This document shows, piece by piece, positions 23,710 to 32,894 of a stretch of DNA of 64,000 nucleotides. The stretch is taken from NCBI RefSeq assembly GCF_965276875.1, contig NZ_OZ255701.1, positions 372,001-436,000 on the forward strand, written 5' to 3'. How positions within the stretch are numbered: position 1 is the stretch's first letter; every line of letters begins with the position of its first letter. Source of the DNA: Lichenicoccus sp965276875 (GTDB lineage Bacteria; Pseudomonadota; Alphaproteobacteria; Acetobacterales; Acetobacteraceae). The position numbers were made by a program, and so were the translations under genes. The notes beneath the pieces were generated by a model. That model made no database searches, had not been told where the DNA came from, and saw only the letters and a list, made by a program, of their open reading frames with translations.

Positions 23710-26239
23710 GACCATCTGCGAAATCCTTGCGCCCAAGCCGCAAGCCCGACCACGCATTTATGCCTACTCGATCGCCGATAAGGCGCATGATGGTCTACTC
23801 AAGGTCGGCCAGACAACCCGCGACGTAAAACAACGCGTTGCCGAGCAGCTCAAGACTGCCGCGATCAAGAATTACATCATTGAACTGGACGAGTTTGCCG
23901 CGTGCGAAAACGGCTCTACCATCACCGATCACGAGGTCCGCGCGGCCCTGGCCAAACAAGGCTTTGAGAACGTCCAGCTGGAGTGGATGCGCTGTTCTGC
24001 CAGAGACGTTAAGGCCGTCCTCATCGAGCTCCGCACAGGCCGACACTTCACACGGCCGCGCTTCGAGACGTTCCCCATGCGACGAGAACAAGTCGAGGCT
24101 GTGGACCGGACACACGCCTACTTCCAGTCCATCTGGAAGGAGAACACCGACGCCGTCCCACGCTTCCTCTGGAACGCGAAGATGCGCTTCGGCAAGACCT
24201 TCACGACCTATCAGTTTGCCAGAAAGCTTGGTGCCAAGCGCAGCCTCGTGGTGACTTTCAAACCCGCGGTCGAGGACGCGTGGCAAACGGACCTGGAAAC
24301 CCATGTAGACTTTGAGGGCTGGCAGTACCTTTCGAAGTCCTCCGGTCGTGATCCGACGCAGATCGATGATGACAGGCCCATCGTCTTTTTCGGCTCCTTC
24401 CAGGATCTGCTTGGCCGCGACAGGGCGGGCAACATCAAGCCGAAGAACGAGTGGCTCCATAAGGTCAAGTGGGACCTCGTGGTGTTCGATGAGTACCACT
24501 TCGGCGCTTGGCGCGACACGGCAAAGGAGCTGTTCGAAGGCGAAGACGTTGGAGTTGCGAAGGAGGAAGTCAAGCTCGAATACGCCTCGGAGCTTGCTGG
24601 CGTCAATGAGGACTTCACCGTGCTGTCGGAGCAGGAACCTGAGTTTCTCCCGATTACGACCAAGGCCTACCTCTATTTGTCCGGCACTCCGTTCAAGGCA
24701 CTGGCAACCGGCGAGTTCATCGAAGAGCAGATTTTCAACTGGACGTATACTGACGAGCAGCGCGCCAAGGAGGACTTCGCGGCCGAAAACCCTGGCAGGT
24801 GGAATCCCTACGGCGCGCTGCCGCAGATGCGTCTGCTTACCTACCAGATGCCGGACGAGCTCATTGCCATAGCCAGCGCTGGCGAGTTCGACGAATTCGA
24901 CCTCAATGCTTTCTTCGAGGCCAAGGGGACCCGCGCGACAGCGCGCTTCGCACACAAGGGCGACGTGCAGAGATGGCTTGATATCATCCGGGGGGCATAT
25001 GCACCCAAGGCGGTCGAGTATCTCAAGACCAGCGCGGGGCCGCCGTTCCCGTATTCGGATGTGCGCCTGCTGCCGTATTTGCAACATTCCTTCTGGTTCA
25101 TGCCCGACGTTGCAGCCTGCCAGGCGATGGCCAACCTGCTGGCCGAAAAGCACAATATCTTCTGGCGGGACTACGAGGTCGTCGTCGCGGCGGGGGCTTC
25201 GGCGGGGATCGGCCTGGAGGCGCTGCCTCCGGTGCGCAAGGCGATCGGAAGTGGGTTCGAGACCAAGACGATCACGCTCTCATGCGGCAAGCTGACGACC
25301 GGCGTCACAGTGCCGCAGTGGTCGTCCATCTTGATGCTTCGCAACCTGAAATCACCCGAGACGTACTTCCAGGCGGCCTTTCGCGTGCAGTCACCATGGT
25401 CCGTCAGAAACCCGAATGGCGACAACCCGCACGAGGAGGAAATCCTCAAGCCCGTGTGCTTTGTGTTCGACTTCGCGCCAACGCGTGCGCTCCGTCAGCT
25501 CTGCGAATACGGCATCGGGCTGTCACCGGGAGATCCAAATCCGGAAAACGCCGTCAAGGAGCTTGTATCGTTCCTGCCCGTGCTCGCTTATGACGGTGCG
25601 AACATGACACAGATCGACGCGGGCGGCATTCTTGATATTGCCATGGCGGGCACCTCGGCCACACTGCTTGCGCGCAAGTGGGAAAGTGCGCTGCTGGTGA
25701 ACGTAGACAACGACACGCTACGCCGAATACTGAATAACCCCGAAGCAATGGCCGCCGTGGAGCGCATCGAAGGCTGGCGCAAATTGGGCGACAACATCAT
25801 CCAGACCATCATCAACAAAAGCGAGAATGTCAAGGATCTCAAGAACAAGGCCAAGGACGAACAACTGACGGCGTCGCAAAAGCAGCAGCTCACCGAGGAA
25901 GAGAAGGAGTACAAGAGCAAGCGCAAGCTCGTGCAGGAAAAGCTGATCAAGTTCGCCACACGCATACCGGCGTTCATGTACTTGACGGACTTTCGCGAGA
26001 ATACGCTTCAGGACGTGATCACCAAACTGGAGCCAGACTTGTTTCAAGCCGTGACTGGCCTGACCGTGCAGGACTTCCATCTGCTCGTGCGCCTCAAAGT
26101 TTTCAACACCGAGCAGATGAACCAGGCGGTGTTCGCATTCCGCCGCTACGAGGATGCCTCGCTGCGCTACACCGGCATCCAAAAACACGGGCAGCTCACG
26201 CACTACGGGCTCTACGACACCGTGGTGGCGAGGGAGTGA
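23702..26239 (+). CDS. restriction helicase with N-terminal GIY-YIG/T5orf172-type domain
   Basis: An 845-residue candidate restriction subunit. Residues 15-100 resemble a T5orf172 (GIY-YIG) nuclease: IYAY at 19-22, LLKVGQTTRDVKQR at 32-45, and a conserved E-W near 94-95. Next is an SF2 helicase: MRFGKT with the Walker lysine at 166, VVFDEYHFG (DExH, 263-266), YLSGTPFKA, and QAAFRVQSPW (motif VI). A long charged coiled coil (about 690-760, ENVKDLKNKAKDEQLTASQK) precedes the C-terminus. The start was set at ATG 23702 overlapping the methyltransferase stop; ATG 23693 is an alternative. Genes annotated type III-like R subunits share this architecture. Confidence 0.8.
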   Translation: MSKTICEILAPKPQARPRIYAYSIADKAHDGLLKVGQTTRDVKQRVAEQLKTAAIKNYIIELDEFAACENGSTITDHEVRAALAKQGFENVQLEWMRCSARDVKAVLIELRTGRHFTRPRFETFPMRREQVEAVDRTHAYFQSIWKENTDAVPRFLWNAKMRFGKTFTTYQFARKLGAKRSLVVTFKPAVEDAWQTDLETHVDFEGWQYLSKSSGRDPTQIDDDRPIVFFGSFQDLLGRDRAGNIKPKNEWLHKVKWDLVVFDEYHFGAWRDTAKELFEGEDVGVAKEEVKLEYASELAGVNEDFTVLSEQEPEFLPITTKAYLYLSGTPFKALATGEFIEEQIFNWTYTDEQRAKEDFAAENPGRWNPYGALPQMRLLTYQMPDELIAIASAGEFDEFDLNAFFEAKGTRATARFAHKGDVQRWLDIIRGAYAPKAVEYLKTSAGPPFPYSDVRLLPYLQHSFWFMPDVAACQAMANLLAEKHNIFWRDYEVVVAAGASAGIGLEALPPVRKAIGSGFETKTITLSCGKLTTGVTVPQWSSILMLRNLKSPETYFQAAFRVQSPWSVRNPNGDNPHEEEILKPVCFVFDFAPTRALRQLCEYGIGLSPGDPNPENAVKELVSFLPVLAYDGANMTQIDAGGILDIAMAGTSATLLARKWESALLVNVDNDTLRRILNNPEAMAAVERIEGWRKLGDNIIQTIINKSENVKDLKNKAKDEQLTASQKQQLTEEEKEYKSKRKLVQEKLIKFATRIPAFMYLTDFRENTLQDVITKLEPDLFQAVTGLTVQDFHLLVRLKVFNTEQMNQAVFAFRRYEDASLRYTGIQKHGQLTHYGLYDTVVARE

Positions 26240-26678
26240 AGGCGGCAAGGTTTCCTGATTAGAGCATTGTGGCGTAAGCAAAATGGTCATCTTCGTCGAG
26301 CACGGTCCGCAAAATCCAAGCCGCCACCCGGTTTCCTGTCCAATCGCTGAGCCGCTTCTTGCTGACATGGCGAGCTTGGATTGCGCGAAGTCTGCGGCGG
26401 AAGTCCTCGATTGTCCCATGCTCCCTTGCGATCACTTGCAAATCGAGGAAAAGGTGGCCGCGTTGTCGTAGGCGGCGGCGTCGCGACGTTCGATTTCGGC
26501 CCACGGGGCTGGCATGCGGCTTGGTGGCTAGGCCAATGTTACTGTCTGAATGCGTGGCGTGCAGCAATCTGATCGACCGCAGCGGGCCTGCCGTGGTGGT
26601 CGCCTCCCGACCGTGGCCGCGTCCGCCCCGATGCTATACAAAAGCAATCGTCAGGATCCGCGGACCAGGGGACGACGT
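26240..26678. other. gene-poor stretch between the helicase and DUF433 genes
   Basis: About 440 bp with no gene I can support. A minus-strand open frame (26259-26567, 102 codons) has a plausible basic, helical C-terminal half (IEDFRRRLRAIQARHVSKKR) but no recognised family and no clear ribosome site. It may be the remnant of a lost gene. Confidence 0.4.
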
Positions 26679-26903
26679 ATGAGCGAAACTCATAGGATCA
26701 CGGTTGATGCTGGCCAGTGCGGCGGCCGGCCTTGCTTGCGGGGCCTGCGCATCCGGGTGCGGGACGTGCTCGACCTGTTGGCAGCCGGCGCCGACCGGGC
26801 GGAAATCCTTGGGGACTATCCGCTGCTGGAGGAAGGCGACATTACCGCCGCTCTCGAGTACGCCGCACGGCAGAGCGATCATCCCGTGTTGCGCGTGGCT
26901 TGA
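26679..26903 (+). CDS. DUF433-family antitoxin
   Basis: A 74-residue protein. The pattern RITVDAGQCGGRPCLRGLRIRVRDVLDLLAAG followed by ILGDYPLLEEGDITAALEYAA is the DUF433 winged-helix fold, the usual partner of PIN-like DUF5615 toxins. The start ATG at 26679 follows a GGGGACG stretch. The stop overlaps the toxin ATG (TGATG), the standard arrangement. The antitoxin frame is intact while the toxin is not. Confidence 0.88.
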   Translation: MSETHRITVDAGQCGGRPCLRGLRIRVRDVLDLLAAGADRAEILGDYPLLEEGDITAALEYAARQSDHPVLRVA

Positions 26904-27224
26904 TGCGGTTCCTGGTCGACGCACACCTGCGGCCGGGCCTGGCTCGCCGCCAACGGGCATGAGGCGTCGCACGTTGGCGACATTGGGCTGCAGGCGGCGT
27001 CGGACAGCGTGATTTGGGATCATGCGCTTTCCTCGTCGTCGGCGATCATCACCAAGGATGAGGATTTCGCGCAACGCAAGGTGCTGACAGAGACCGGGCC
27101 GGTCGTCGTCTGGATCCGGCTGCCGAACACCAGACGGCGCGACCTGCTCGCTTGGTTCGAGACGGTGTTGCCGGAGGTTCTGACCGCTTTGGCGCGAGGC
27201 GAAACGCTGGTCGAAGTGATTTGA
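26903..27224 (+). pseudogene. frameshifted DUF5615 PIN-like toxin
   Basis: The frame opens MRFLVDAHLRPGLAR and stops after 19 codons. The rest of the toxin continues in another frame: WLAANGHEASHVGDIGLQAA, then IITKDEDFAQRKV with the acidic residues, and LARGETLVEVI at the end. The break lies at about 26938-26948 in CTGGCTCGCC. The missing bases are explained by loss of one copy of an 8-bp CTGGCTCG direct repeat. Restoring 8 bases gives exactly 110 codons, the normal family length. A substitution-free deletion looks recent. The toxin is expected to be inactive. Confidence 0.85.
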
Positions 27225-27327
27225 TTGTGAGTGAGAAAGCCATTGATGCCGAGAGGGCAAACCTCGTTTCGCTAGTAAGCCGCTATTGTGTGGCGCAGTG
27301 AGCCTGTTCGGATAGGAACCACGCTGC

Positions 27328-28246
27328 ATGTCGATGCCCGATTACCAGGCCTTGATGTTGCCGGTGCTGCTTGCGGCGCGCCGGGGCGAGGTGCGGGTCG
27401 GCGACGTGGTCGCGATGTTGGCTCAACAACTGGCACTCACGCCCGACGAGCGCGCCGAGCTGCTGCCGTCCGGCAAGCAGACGGTGTTTGCCAACCGGGT
27501 GCATTGGGCAAAGACGTATCTCTCCAAGGCCGGGCTGCTGGAGACGACGCGGCGCGGCCATTTCCAAATCACCAGACGAGGCACCCAGCTGCTCGCAACC
27601 AAGCCGGACAAGATCGACAATCGTATGCTGATCCGCTTTGATGAGTTCCGCGAGTTCACGAACAGATCGGGGCCGGGCGCGGGGGGGGAGCGAGGCCGGT
27701 TCAGCCGAGCCGGTCGCTGGCCAGGCTGCGACCCCGGACGAGGTCATGCGCGTTGCCCACCGGCAGATCGAGGCTGCATTGGCCCAGGAGGTTCTGGTCC
27801 GGATCCGGAGCGCGCCGCCGGAGTTCTTCGAGCGGCTGCTCGTTAATTTAATGCTTGCGATGGGATATGGCGGCTCGGTTGCAGAGGCCAGGCGCGCCAT
27901 CGGTCGCAGCGGCGATGACGGGGTGGATGGTGTCATCGACCAGGATGCGCTGGGTTTGGACCGCGTCTACATTCAGGCCAAGCGGTACGCGCTCGGCAAT
28001 ACAATTGGGCCAGCCGCGATCCGTGACTTCTTTGGCAGCCTCGACCGTCACAAGGCGAGCAAGGGACTGTTCGTAACGACATCAACGTTCTCCACCGCGG
28101 CGAGGGAGACGGCCGAGTTTCTTAGCAAGCGGATCGTGCTGATCGATTCCGATCAGCTCGCCCGGCTGATGATTCGCCACAACGTCGGTTTGCGGGTGGA
28201 AGAAACCCTGCACATCCGCAAGATCGACGAGGATTTCTTCGAGTAG
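27328..28246 (+). pseudogene. mrr: Mrr-family restriction endonuclease, frame broken at a G8 tract
   Basis: Type IV (modified-DNA) restriction nuclease in two frames. Frame one (from ATG 27328) encodes the Mrr N-terminal winged-helix domain (VGDVVAMLAQQLALT, NRVHWAKTYLSKAGLLE, RGTQLL). Frame two encodes the nuclease domain (FFERLLVNLMLAMGYGG, then DDGVDGVIDQDALGLD and YIQAKRY, the PD-(D/E)xK core). The switch is at eight consecutive G at 27681-27688. With seven G the two halves join into 305 residues, the length of E. coli Mrr. It could be an inactive allele, a phase-variable gene in the OFF state, or a sequencing error. Confidence 0.85.
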
Positions 28247-28253
28247 GGCCGCG

Positions 28254-28679
28254 TCAGGCGCTCAGCGTTGCATCGAGGGTAATCGGAGCGGTGAACAGCT
28301 TGGAGACCGGGCAGCCGGCCTTGGCCTTGTTGGCGAGCTCCTGAAAGGTCGCCTGGTTGGCGCCGGGGATTTTGGCCTTCAGCGTCAGGTGTATTGCGGT
28401 GATGGCGTAGCCGTCGTCCTGTTTGGTCAGGGTGACGTCGGCCTTGGTGTGCATGTGCTCGGCGGTGAGGTTTGCCTCCCCGAGGATCAGCGAGAGCGCC
28501 ATGGTGAAGCAGCCGGCGTGGGCGGCGCCGATGAGTTCCTCGGGGTTGGTGCCGGGCTTGCCCTCGAAGCGGCTGGCGAAGCCGTAGGGAGCTGCGTCGA
28601 GCGCGCCGCTCTGGGTCGAGATGGCGCCGCGGCCGTCCCTGATGCCGCCTTGCCAGACGGCGCTGCCGGATGTGCTCAT
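28254..28679 (-). CDS. OsmC/Ohr-family peroxiredoxin
   Basis: Thiol-dependent hydroperoxide reductase of 141 residues. The two redox cysteines lie in AHAGCFTMALS and AKAGCPVSKL. The pattern NPEELIGAAHAGCFT is characteristic of the OsmC subgroup. The start ATG (28679) is preceded by AGGAG at about 8 bases. It is convergent with mrr, with only 7 bases between stops, and divergent from rarA. Marks the return to core-type genes after the accessory block. Confidence 0.92.
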   Translation of the reverse strand: MSTSGSAVWQGGIRDGRGAISTQSGALDAAPYGFASRFEGKPGTNPEELIGAAHAGCFTMALSLILGEANLTAEHMHTKADVTLTKQDDGYAITAIHLTLKAKIPGANQATFQELANKAKAGCPVSKLFTAPITLDATLSA

Positions 28680-28773
28680 GGCTTGGTTCTCCTGTTGCGA
28701 TGGGTCCTGGTGCTGTGAACGCGCGGGATGGCGCGAAGTGCCATGCCTTTGCAGGACTGCTATAGCGGGGGCG

Positions 28774-30117
28774 ATGACGCGCAAGCCACAGACCACGCCG
28801 GGCGGCGACCTGTTCGAAGCAGACGAGCCGGCGCCGGAAGCACATGACGCAATGCGGCCACTCGCCGATCGCCTGCGTCCGGCGAGCCTGGATGAGGTGG
28901 TGGGCCAGCCGCATCTGCTCGGCCCGGACGGCGCGGTGCGTCGTATGCTTGCGCGCGGCTCGCTCGCCAGCCTGATCCTCTGGGGCGGTCCGGGCACCGG
29001 CAAGACCACGATCGCGCGGCTGCTGGCGGCGGCGGCGGCCTTGCGGTTTGCCCAGCTTTCGGCGGTGTTCTCAGGGGTCGCGGACCTCAAGCGCGCGTTT
29101 GACGAGGCTGCGCGGCGCAGGCAGAACGGCGGCACCGCAACCTTGCTGTTTGTCGACGAAATCCATCGCTTCAACCGCGCCCAGCAGGACGGCTTCCTGC
29201 CGGTGGTCGAGAACGGCACCGTCGTGCTGGTGGGTGCGACGACCGAAAATCCGTCGTTCGCCCTGAACGCGGCGCTGCTGTCACGCTGCCAGGTGCTGGT
29301 GTTGCGCCGGCTGGATGAGGCGGCCCTTGAGGCGCTGCTGCTGCGCGCGGAAGCGGCGGCGGCGCGGCCGCTGCCGTTGGAGCCGTCCGGACGCGAGGCG
29401 TTGCGCGCGATGGCGGACGGCGATGGGCGCTATCTGTTCAACATGGTCGAGCAGATCCTGGCACTGCCGGAGCCGGCCCTGCTGGATGCCGCGGCCATAA
29501 GCGAATTGCTGGCGCGCCGCGCGGCCCTCTACGACCGCGACCGCGAGGAGCACTACAACCTGATCTCGGCGCTGCATAAGTCGCTGCGCGGCTCGGATCC
29601 GGATGCGGCACTCTACTGGTTTGCGCGGATGCTCGCCGGCGGCGAGGACGCACGTTACATCGCGCGTCGTCTGACCCGCTTTGCGGCCGAGGATATCGGC
29701 ATGGCCGACCCGCAGGCGCTGGTGCAGGCGCTCGCCGCCTGGGAGAGTTTCGAGCGGCTCGGCAGCCCGGAGGGCGAATTGGCGCTGGCGCAGCTCGTGG
29801 TCTATCTCGGCACGGCTGCGAAATCGAACGCGGTGTATGCGGCCTACAAGGCGGCGATGCAGGCGGCGAAGGCCACCGGCAGCCTGCCGCCGCCCGCGCA
29901 TATCCGCAATGCGCCGACGAAGTTGATGCGCGAACTCGGTTACGGTGCTGGCTACGAATACGACCATGACAACGAAGCCGGCTTTTCCGGGCAGGATTAC
30001 TTCCCCGAGGGGATGGCGCGCACGCGGTTCTACGCGCCGACCGGACGCGGGTTGGAGGCTTCGATCCGCGAGCGGCTGGACGGCTGGGCGCGGCTGCGAC
30101 GCGAGCGGCCGCAATGA
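28774..30117 (+). CDS. rarA: replication-associated recombination protein RarA (MgsA) AAA+ ATPase
   Basis: AAA+ clamp-loader relative acting at stalled replication forks. RPASLDEVVGQPHLLGPDG, WGGPGTGKTTIARLL (Walker A), LLFVDEIHRFNRAQQDGFLP (Walker B), GATTENPSFALNAALLSRCQ (sensor 1) and the C-terminal RNAPTKLMRELGYG are all RarA hallmarks. The start ATG 28774 gives 447 residues; in-frame codons further upstream are antisense to osmC. The stop overlaps the next ATG (ATGA). Confidence 0.96.
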   Translation: MTRKPQTTPGGDLFEADEPAPEAHDAMRPLADRLRPASLDEVVGQPHLLGPDGAVRRMLARGSLASLILWGGPGTGKTTIARLLAAAAALRFAQLSAVFSGVADLKRAFDEAARRRQNGGTATLLFVDEIHRFNRAQQDGFLPVVENGTVVLVGATTENPSFALNAALLSRCQVLVLRRLDEAALEALLLRAEAAAARPLPLEPSGREALRAMADGDGRYLFNMVEQILALPEPALLDAAAISELLARRAALYDRDREEHYNLISALHKSLRGSDPDAALYWFARMLAGGEDARYIARRLTRFAAEDIGMADPQALVQALAAWESFERLGSPEGELALAQLVVYLGTAAKSNAVYAAYKAAMQAAKATGSLPPPAHIRNAPTKLMRELGYGAGYEYDHDNEAGFSGQDYFPEGMARTRFYAPTGRGLEASIRERLDGWARLRRERPQ

Positions 30118-31085
30118 GCGTCGTCATGCAGACTGTATCGGACGACGAGGCCGACATCCGGCTCGATCGCTGGTTCCGCCGACAATATCCGCATCTCACC
30201 CAAGGCGCCCTGCAGAAGCTGTGCCGCACCGGGCAGATCCGGGTCGACGGCCAACGCGCCGAACCGGCGACGCGTCTTGCCGCTGGCCAGTCGGTGCGGG
30301 TGCCACCGCTGGGCAACGCAACCAAGCCGGCGCCGCTCGCGGCTGTCGTGGACCCGCACGATGCGCGCGAGATGGAGCGCATGGTGGTCTACCAAGACGA
30401 CCAGGTGCTGGCCCTGAACAAGCCGCCGGGGCTCGCCGTGCAGGGCGGTCCGGGCATCCTGCGCCATATCGATGGCATGCTCGATGCGTTGCGCTTCGGC
30501 TCGGAGCATCGTCCGCGCCTGGTGCATCGGCTTGACCGCGACACCTCGGGGCTGCTGCTGCTGGCGCGCACGCCAGGGGTCGCGGGCAAGCTCGCGGCCT
30601 CGTTTCGCGGACGCGACGTGCGCAAGATCTACTGGGCGGTGGTGGTGGGCCGGCCGCATCCGCTGGAAGGGGTAATTGATCTGCCGCTCGCGCGTCTTGG
30701 CGCCGGACCCGGGGCGTTGACCATCGCCGCCGAACGGGACGAGGCCGACGCGGTCTCGGCGCGCACCGAGTATGTGGTGCGCGACTCGGCAGCGCGGAAA
30801 CTGTCCTGGCTGGAGCTGTCGCCGCGGACCGGACGCACCCACCAGTTGCGTGTGCATTGCGAGGCGCTCGGCACGCCGATCCTCGGCGATCCGAAATATG
30901 GCGGGGCGGCGACGCGGATGGAGGGATTTGCCGACGGCCTGCATTTGCATGCGCGGACGCTCGAACTGCCGCATCCGGCGGGCGGGACGCTGAGCCTCGC
31001 CGCCGAGCTGCCGGCGGCGATGCGCGAGACCTTCAAGGCGCTGGGCTTCACGCCCGGCCCGCTATCGGCCGCGCGGCGGCGCTGA
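30114..31085 (+). CDS. rluC: RluA-family 23S rRNA pseudouridine synthase, RluC-like
   Basis: A 323-residue protein with an N-terminal S4 RNA-binding domain (IRLDRWFRRQYPHLTQGALQ to RVDG). The catalytic domain contains HRLDRDTSGLLLLARTP, where the aspartate is the nucleophile, and LSPRTGRTHQLRVHCEALG. RluC-type placement rests on S4 plus the overall length; RluD is the alternative. It is coupled to rarA by a 4-base overlap, and an AsmA-like gene follows after 3 bases. Confidence 0.9.
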   Translation: MSVVMQTVSDDEADIRLDRWFRRQYPHLTQGALQKLCRTGQIRVDGQRAEPATRLAAGQSVRVPPLGNATKPAPLAAVVDPHDAREMERMVVYQDDQVLALNKPPGLAVQGGPGILRHIDGMLDALRFGSEHRPRLVHRLDRDTSGLLLLARTPGVAGKLAASFRGRDVRKIYWAVVVGRPHPLEGVIDLPLARLGAGPGALTIAAERDEADAVSARTEYVVRDSAARKLSWLELSPRTGRTHQLRVHCEALGTPILGDPKYGGAATRMEGFADGLHLHARTLELPHPAGGTLSLAAELPAAMRETFKALGFTPGPLSAARRR

Positions 31086-31088
31086 ACC

Positions 31089-32894
31089 GTGCGGCGGCGT
31101 TGGATTGCGGCGATCGTCGTGTTGCTGTTGGCGACAGTCGGCGGGGCGTTGCTGTGGCAGCGATTTGCCAGCGACCACGCGGTCCGCCCGCGCCTGGTGG
31201 CCACGCTTTCGCGACAGACGGGCCGCCCGGTGGCCATCGGGCACGCGGGCTTGCGGCTGCTGCCGTCGCCGCATCTGCTGGTGGACGATGTCGCCATCGG
31301 CAATATGCTGCGGATTGCGCATCTGCGCGCGACGATCCGGGTCTGGCCGCTGTTGTCGCATGTCGTGCGGGTGCGCGCGCTGGTGCTGGACGGCGTCAGC
31401 CTGCATCTGCGTCGCGGTCAGGATGACTGGCGGGCAGCGCACGCGTCTGGTTCGACCGGTGCTGGCCATTCGGGCGGTCGGCGGTGGCGATTGCAGCTCG
31501 ACTCACTGGTCTCGCATGACTCCGAGATCGACTGGCACGAGGGACAGGCCAGCGGCGTGGTGCATCTGAGCCTCCTGCGCGCCTCCGGGCTGGACGGGGC
31601 AAGCCCGCGCTTTCGGCTCGCCGGCGCGGCACACGGCGCCGGCTACGGGATCGAGGGCAAGGCTCGCCGCGTAGCGGATCGCTCGCCTTGGGCGATCTCG
31701 CTGCAAGCGCGCGAGACGATCGGCGGCGCGGTGGTCGCCCATGGCAGGCTTTCGGGCACCATCGCGTCCCGGCATGACTACGATCTCGCGGGCGCGCTGA
31801 CCCTGGCCGATCTCGCCGCCCTCGACCGGCTGTTTCCAAATGCGAAGCTGCCAGCGGCGAAGGCCGTGTCGGTCGATCTGCATGTGCGCGATGATGGCCA
31901 TCCGGCGCTGCTCGCCCTGCGGGCGCATGGCGGTGCCGTCAGCTTGCCCGCTTCGGACGGCGTGACACTTCGCGGCTGGCGCATCAAGGCGGCCGCTCCC
32001 GGAGCACCGGTTCAGGTTGCCGCGAATGGCGCTTGGCAAGGCTCCGCGGTGTATCTCTCGGGCACGCTTGGTACGCTGCGGACGCTTGGCGATGGCGGCC
32101 TGAACGCCGTGGCACGACATTCCCTGTTGCCGCTGCTGCAGGCGCTGGCCGCGGATCTGGTACTTCAATCGGGCGGCACGGACTCGGCGCGCCTGCGGGT
32201 CGGCGGCGGCGCCATACCGGTCGCCTGGCGATTGTCGCTGCATCCCTGGTCGATGCCGGCCGCTTCCCTGTCGCGGCTGCTCGGTAGTCCTGACGCTGTG
32301 CACGGCAAGGCGGAGCTGGTGGGCGAGCTCGACACCAGCGGTGAGAGGCGCGCGGCATTGCGCGCCTCCGCACACGGCCATCTCGGCGTCTCTGTCGTTG
32401 GCGGAACGATATCCAATGCCGTGCTCGCCGGAGTGCTCGGGCCAGACTCCGCAATCAACGCCATGCTGCCGCGACGTGGGGGCGTAGCGTTGCGCTGTCT
32501 GGCCCTGCACGCGACGATCGGGCATGGGCAGGCCGCGTTCGATACGATCGATCTGCAGACCGCGCCGGTGTCGCTGCGCGGACATGGCAGTCTGGCATTG
32601 GGTGGTGGCGACCTGGATCTGCATCTGTGGGCGGTGGCGCGGGTCGGTGCGGCGGCCGCCACCGTGCCGGTCACCCTGCGCGGCAGTCTGCGCCACCCAA
32701 CTGTGGCAATGGAGCGGGCAGCTCCGGGTGGACGCTATGTACTGAGCCTTGGGCCGCGCGAGTCTGGAGGGGAGGGATGCCAGGCGGCTCTGCTCCAGGC
32801 GCGCGAAGGGCTCGCCGGCGAGATGCCGGCGCCCCTGCGCAAACCCGAGCATAGCGCGCTCGGCATCCTGCGCGCCCTGGGTCTCGCGCATTGA
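31089..32894 (+). CDS. AsmA-family envelope protein
   Basis: A 601-residue inner-membrane-anchored protein with one N-terminal helix (WIAAIVVLLLATVGGALLW, about residues 5-23). The AsmA N-terminal motif follows: LVATLSRQTGRPVAIGHAGL and SPHLLVDDVAIG. The long remainder is beta-rich, and the C-terminal AsmA segment (IDLQTAPVSLRGHGSLALGG) is recognisable. AsmA proteins affect outer membrane biogenesis or lipid transport. The start is GTG, 3 bases after the rluC-like stop. The stop overlaps the next gene. Confidence 0.85.
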   Translation: MRRRWIAAIVVLLLATVGGALLWQRFASDHAVRPRLVATLSRQTGRPVAIGHAGLRLLPSPHLLVDDVAIGNMLRIAHLRATIRVWPLLSHVVRVRALVLDGVSLHLRRGQDDWRAAHASGSTGAGHSGGRRWRLQLDSLVSHDSEIDWHEGQASGVVHLSLLRASGLDGASPRFRLAGAAHGAGYGIEGKARRVADRSPWAISLQARETIGGAVVAHGRLSGTIASRHDYDLAGALTLADLAALDRLFPNAKLPAAKAVSVDLHVRDDGHPALLALRAHGGAVSLPASDGVTLRGWRIKAAAPGAPVQVAANGAWQGSAVYLSGTLGTLRTLGDGGLNAVARHSLLPLLQALAADLVLQSGGTDSARLRVGGGAIPVAWRLSLHPWSMPAASLSRLLGSPDAVHGKAELVGELDTSGERRAALRASAHGHLGVSVVGGTISNAVLAGVLGPDSAINAMLPRRGGVALRCLALHATIGHGQAAFDTIDLQTAPVSLRGHGSLALGGGDLDLHLWAVARVGAAAATVPVTLRGSLRHPTVAMERAAPGGRYVLSLGPRESGGEGCQAALLQAREGLAGEMPAPLRKPEHSALGILRALGLAH

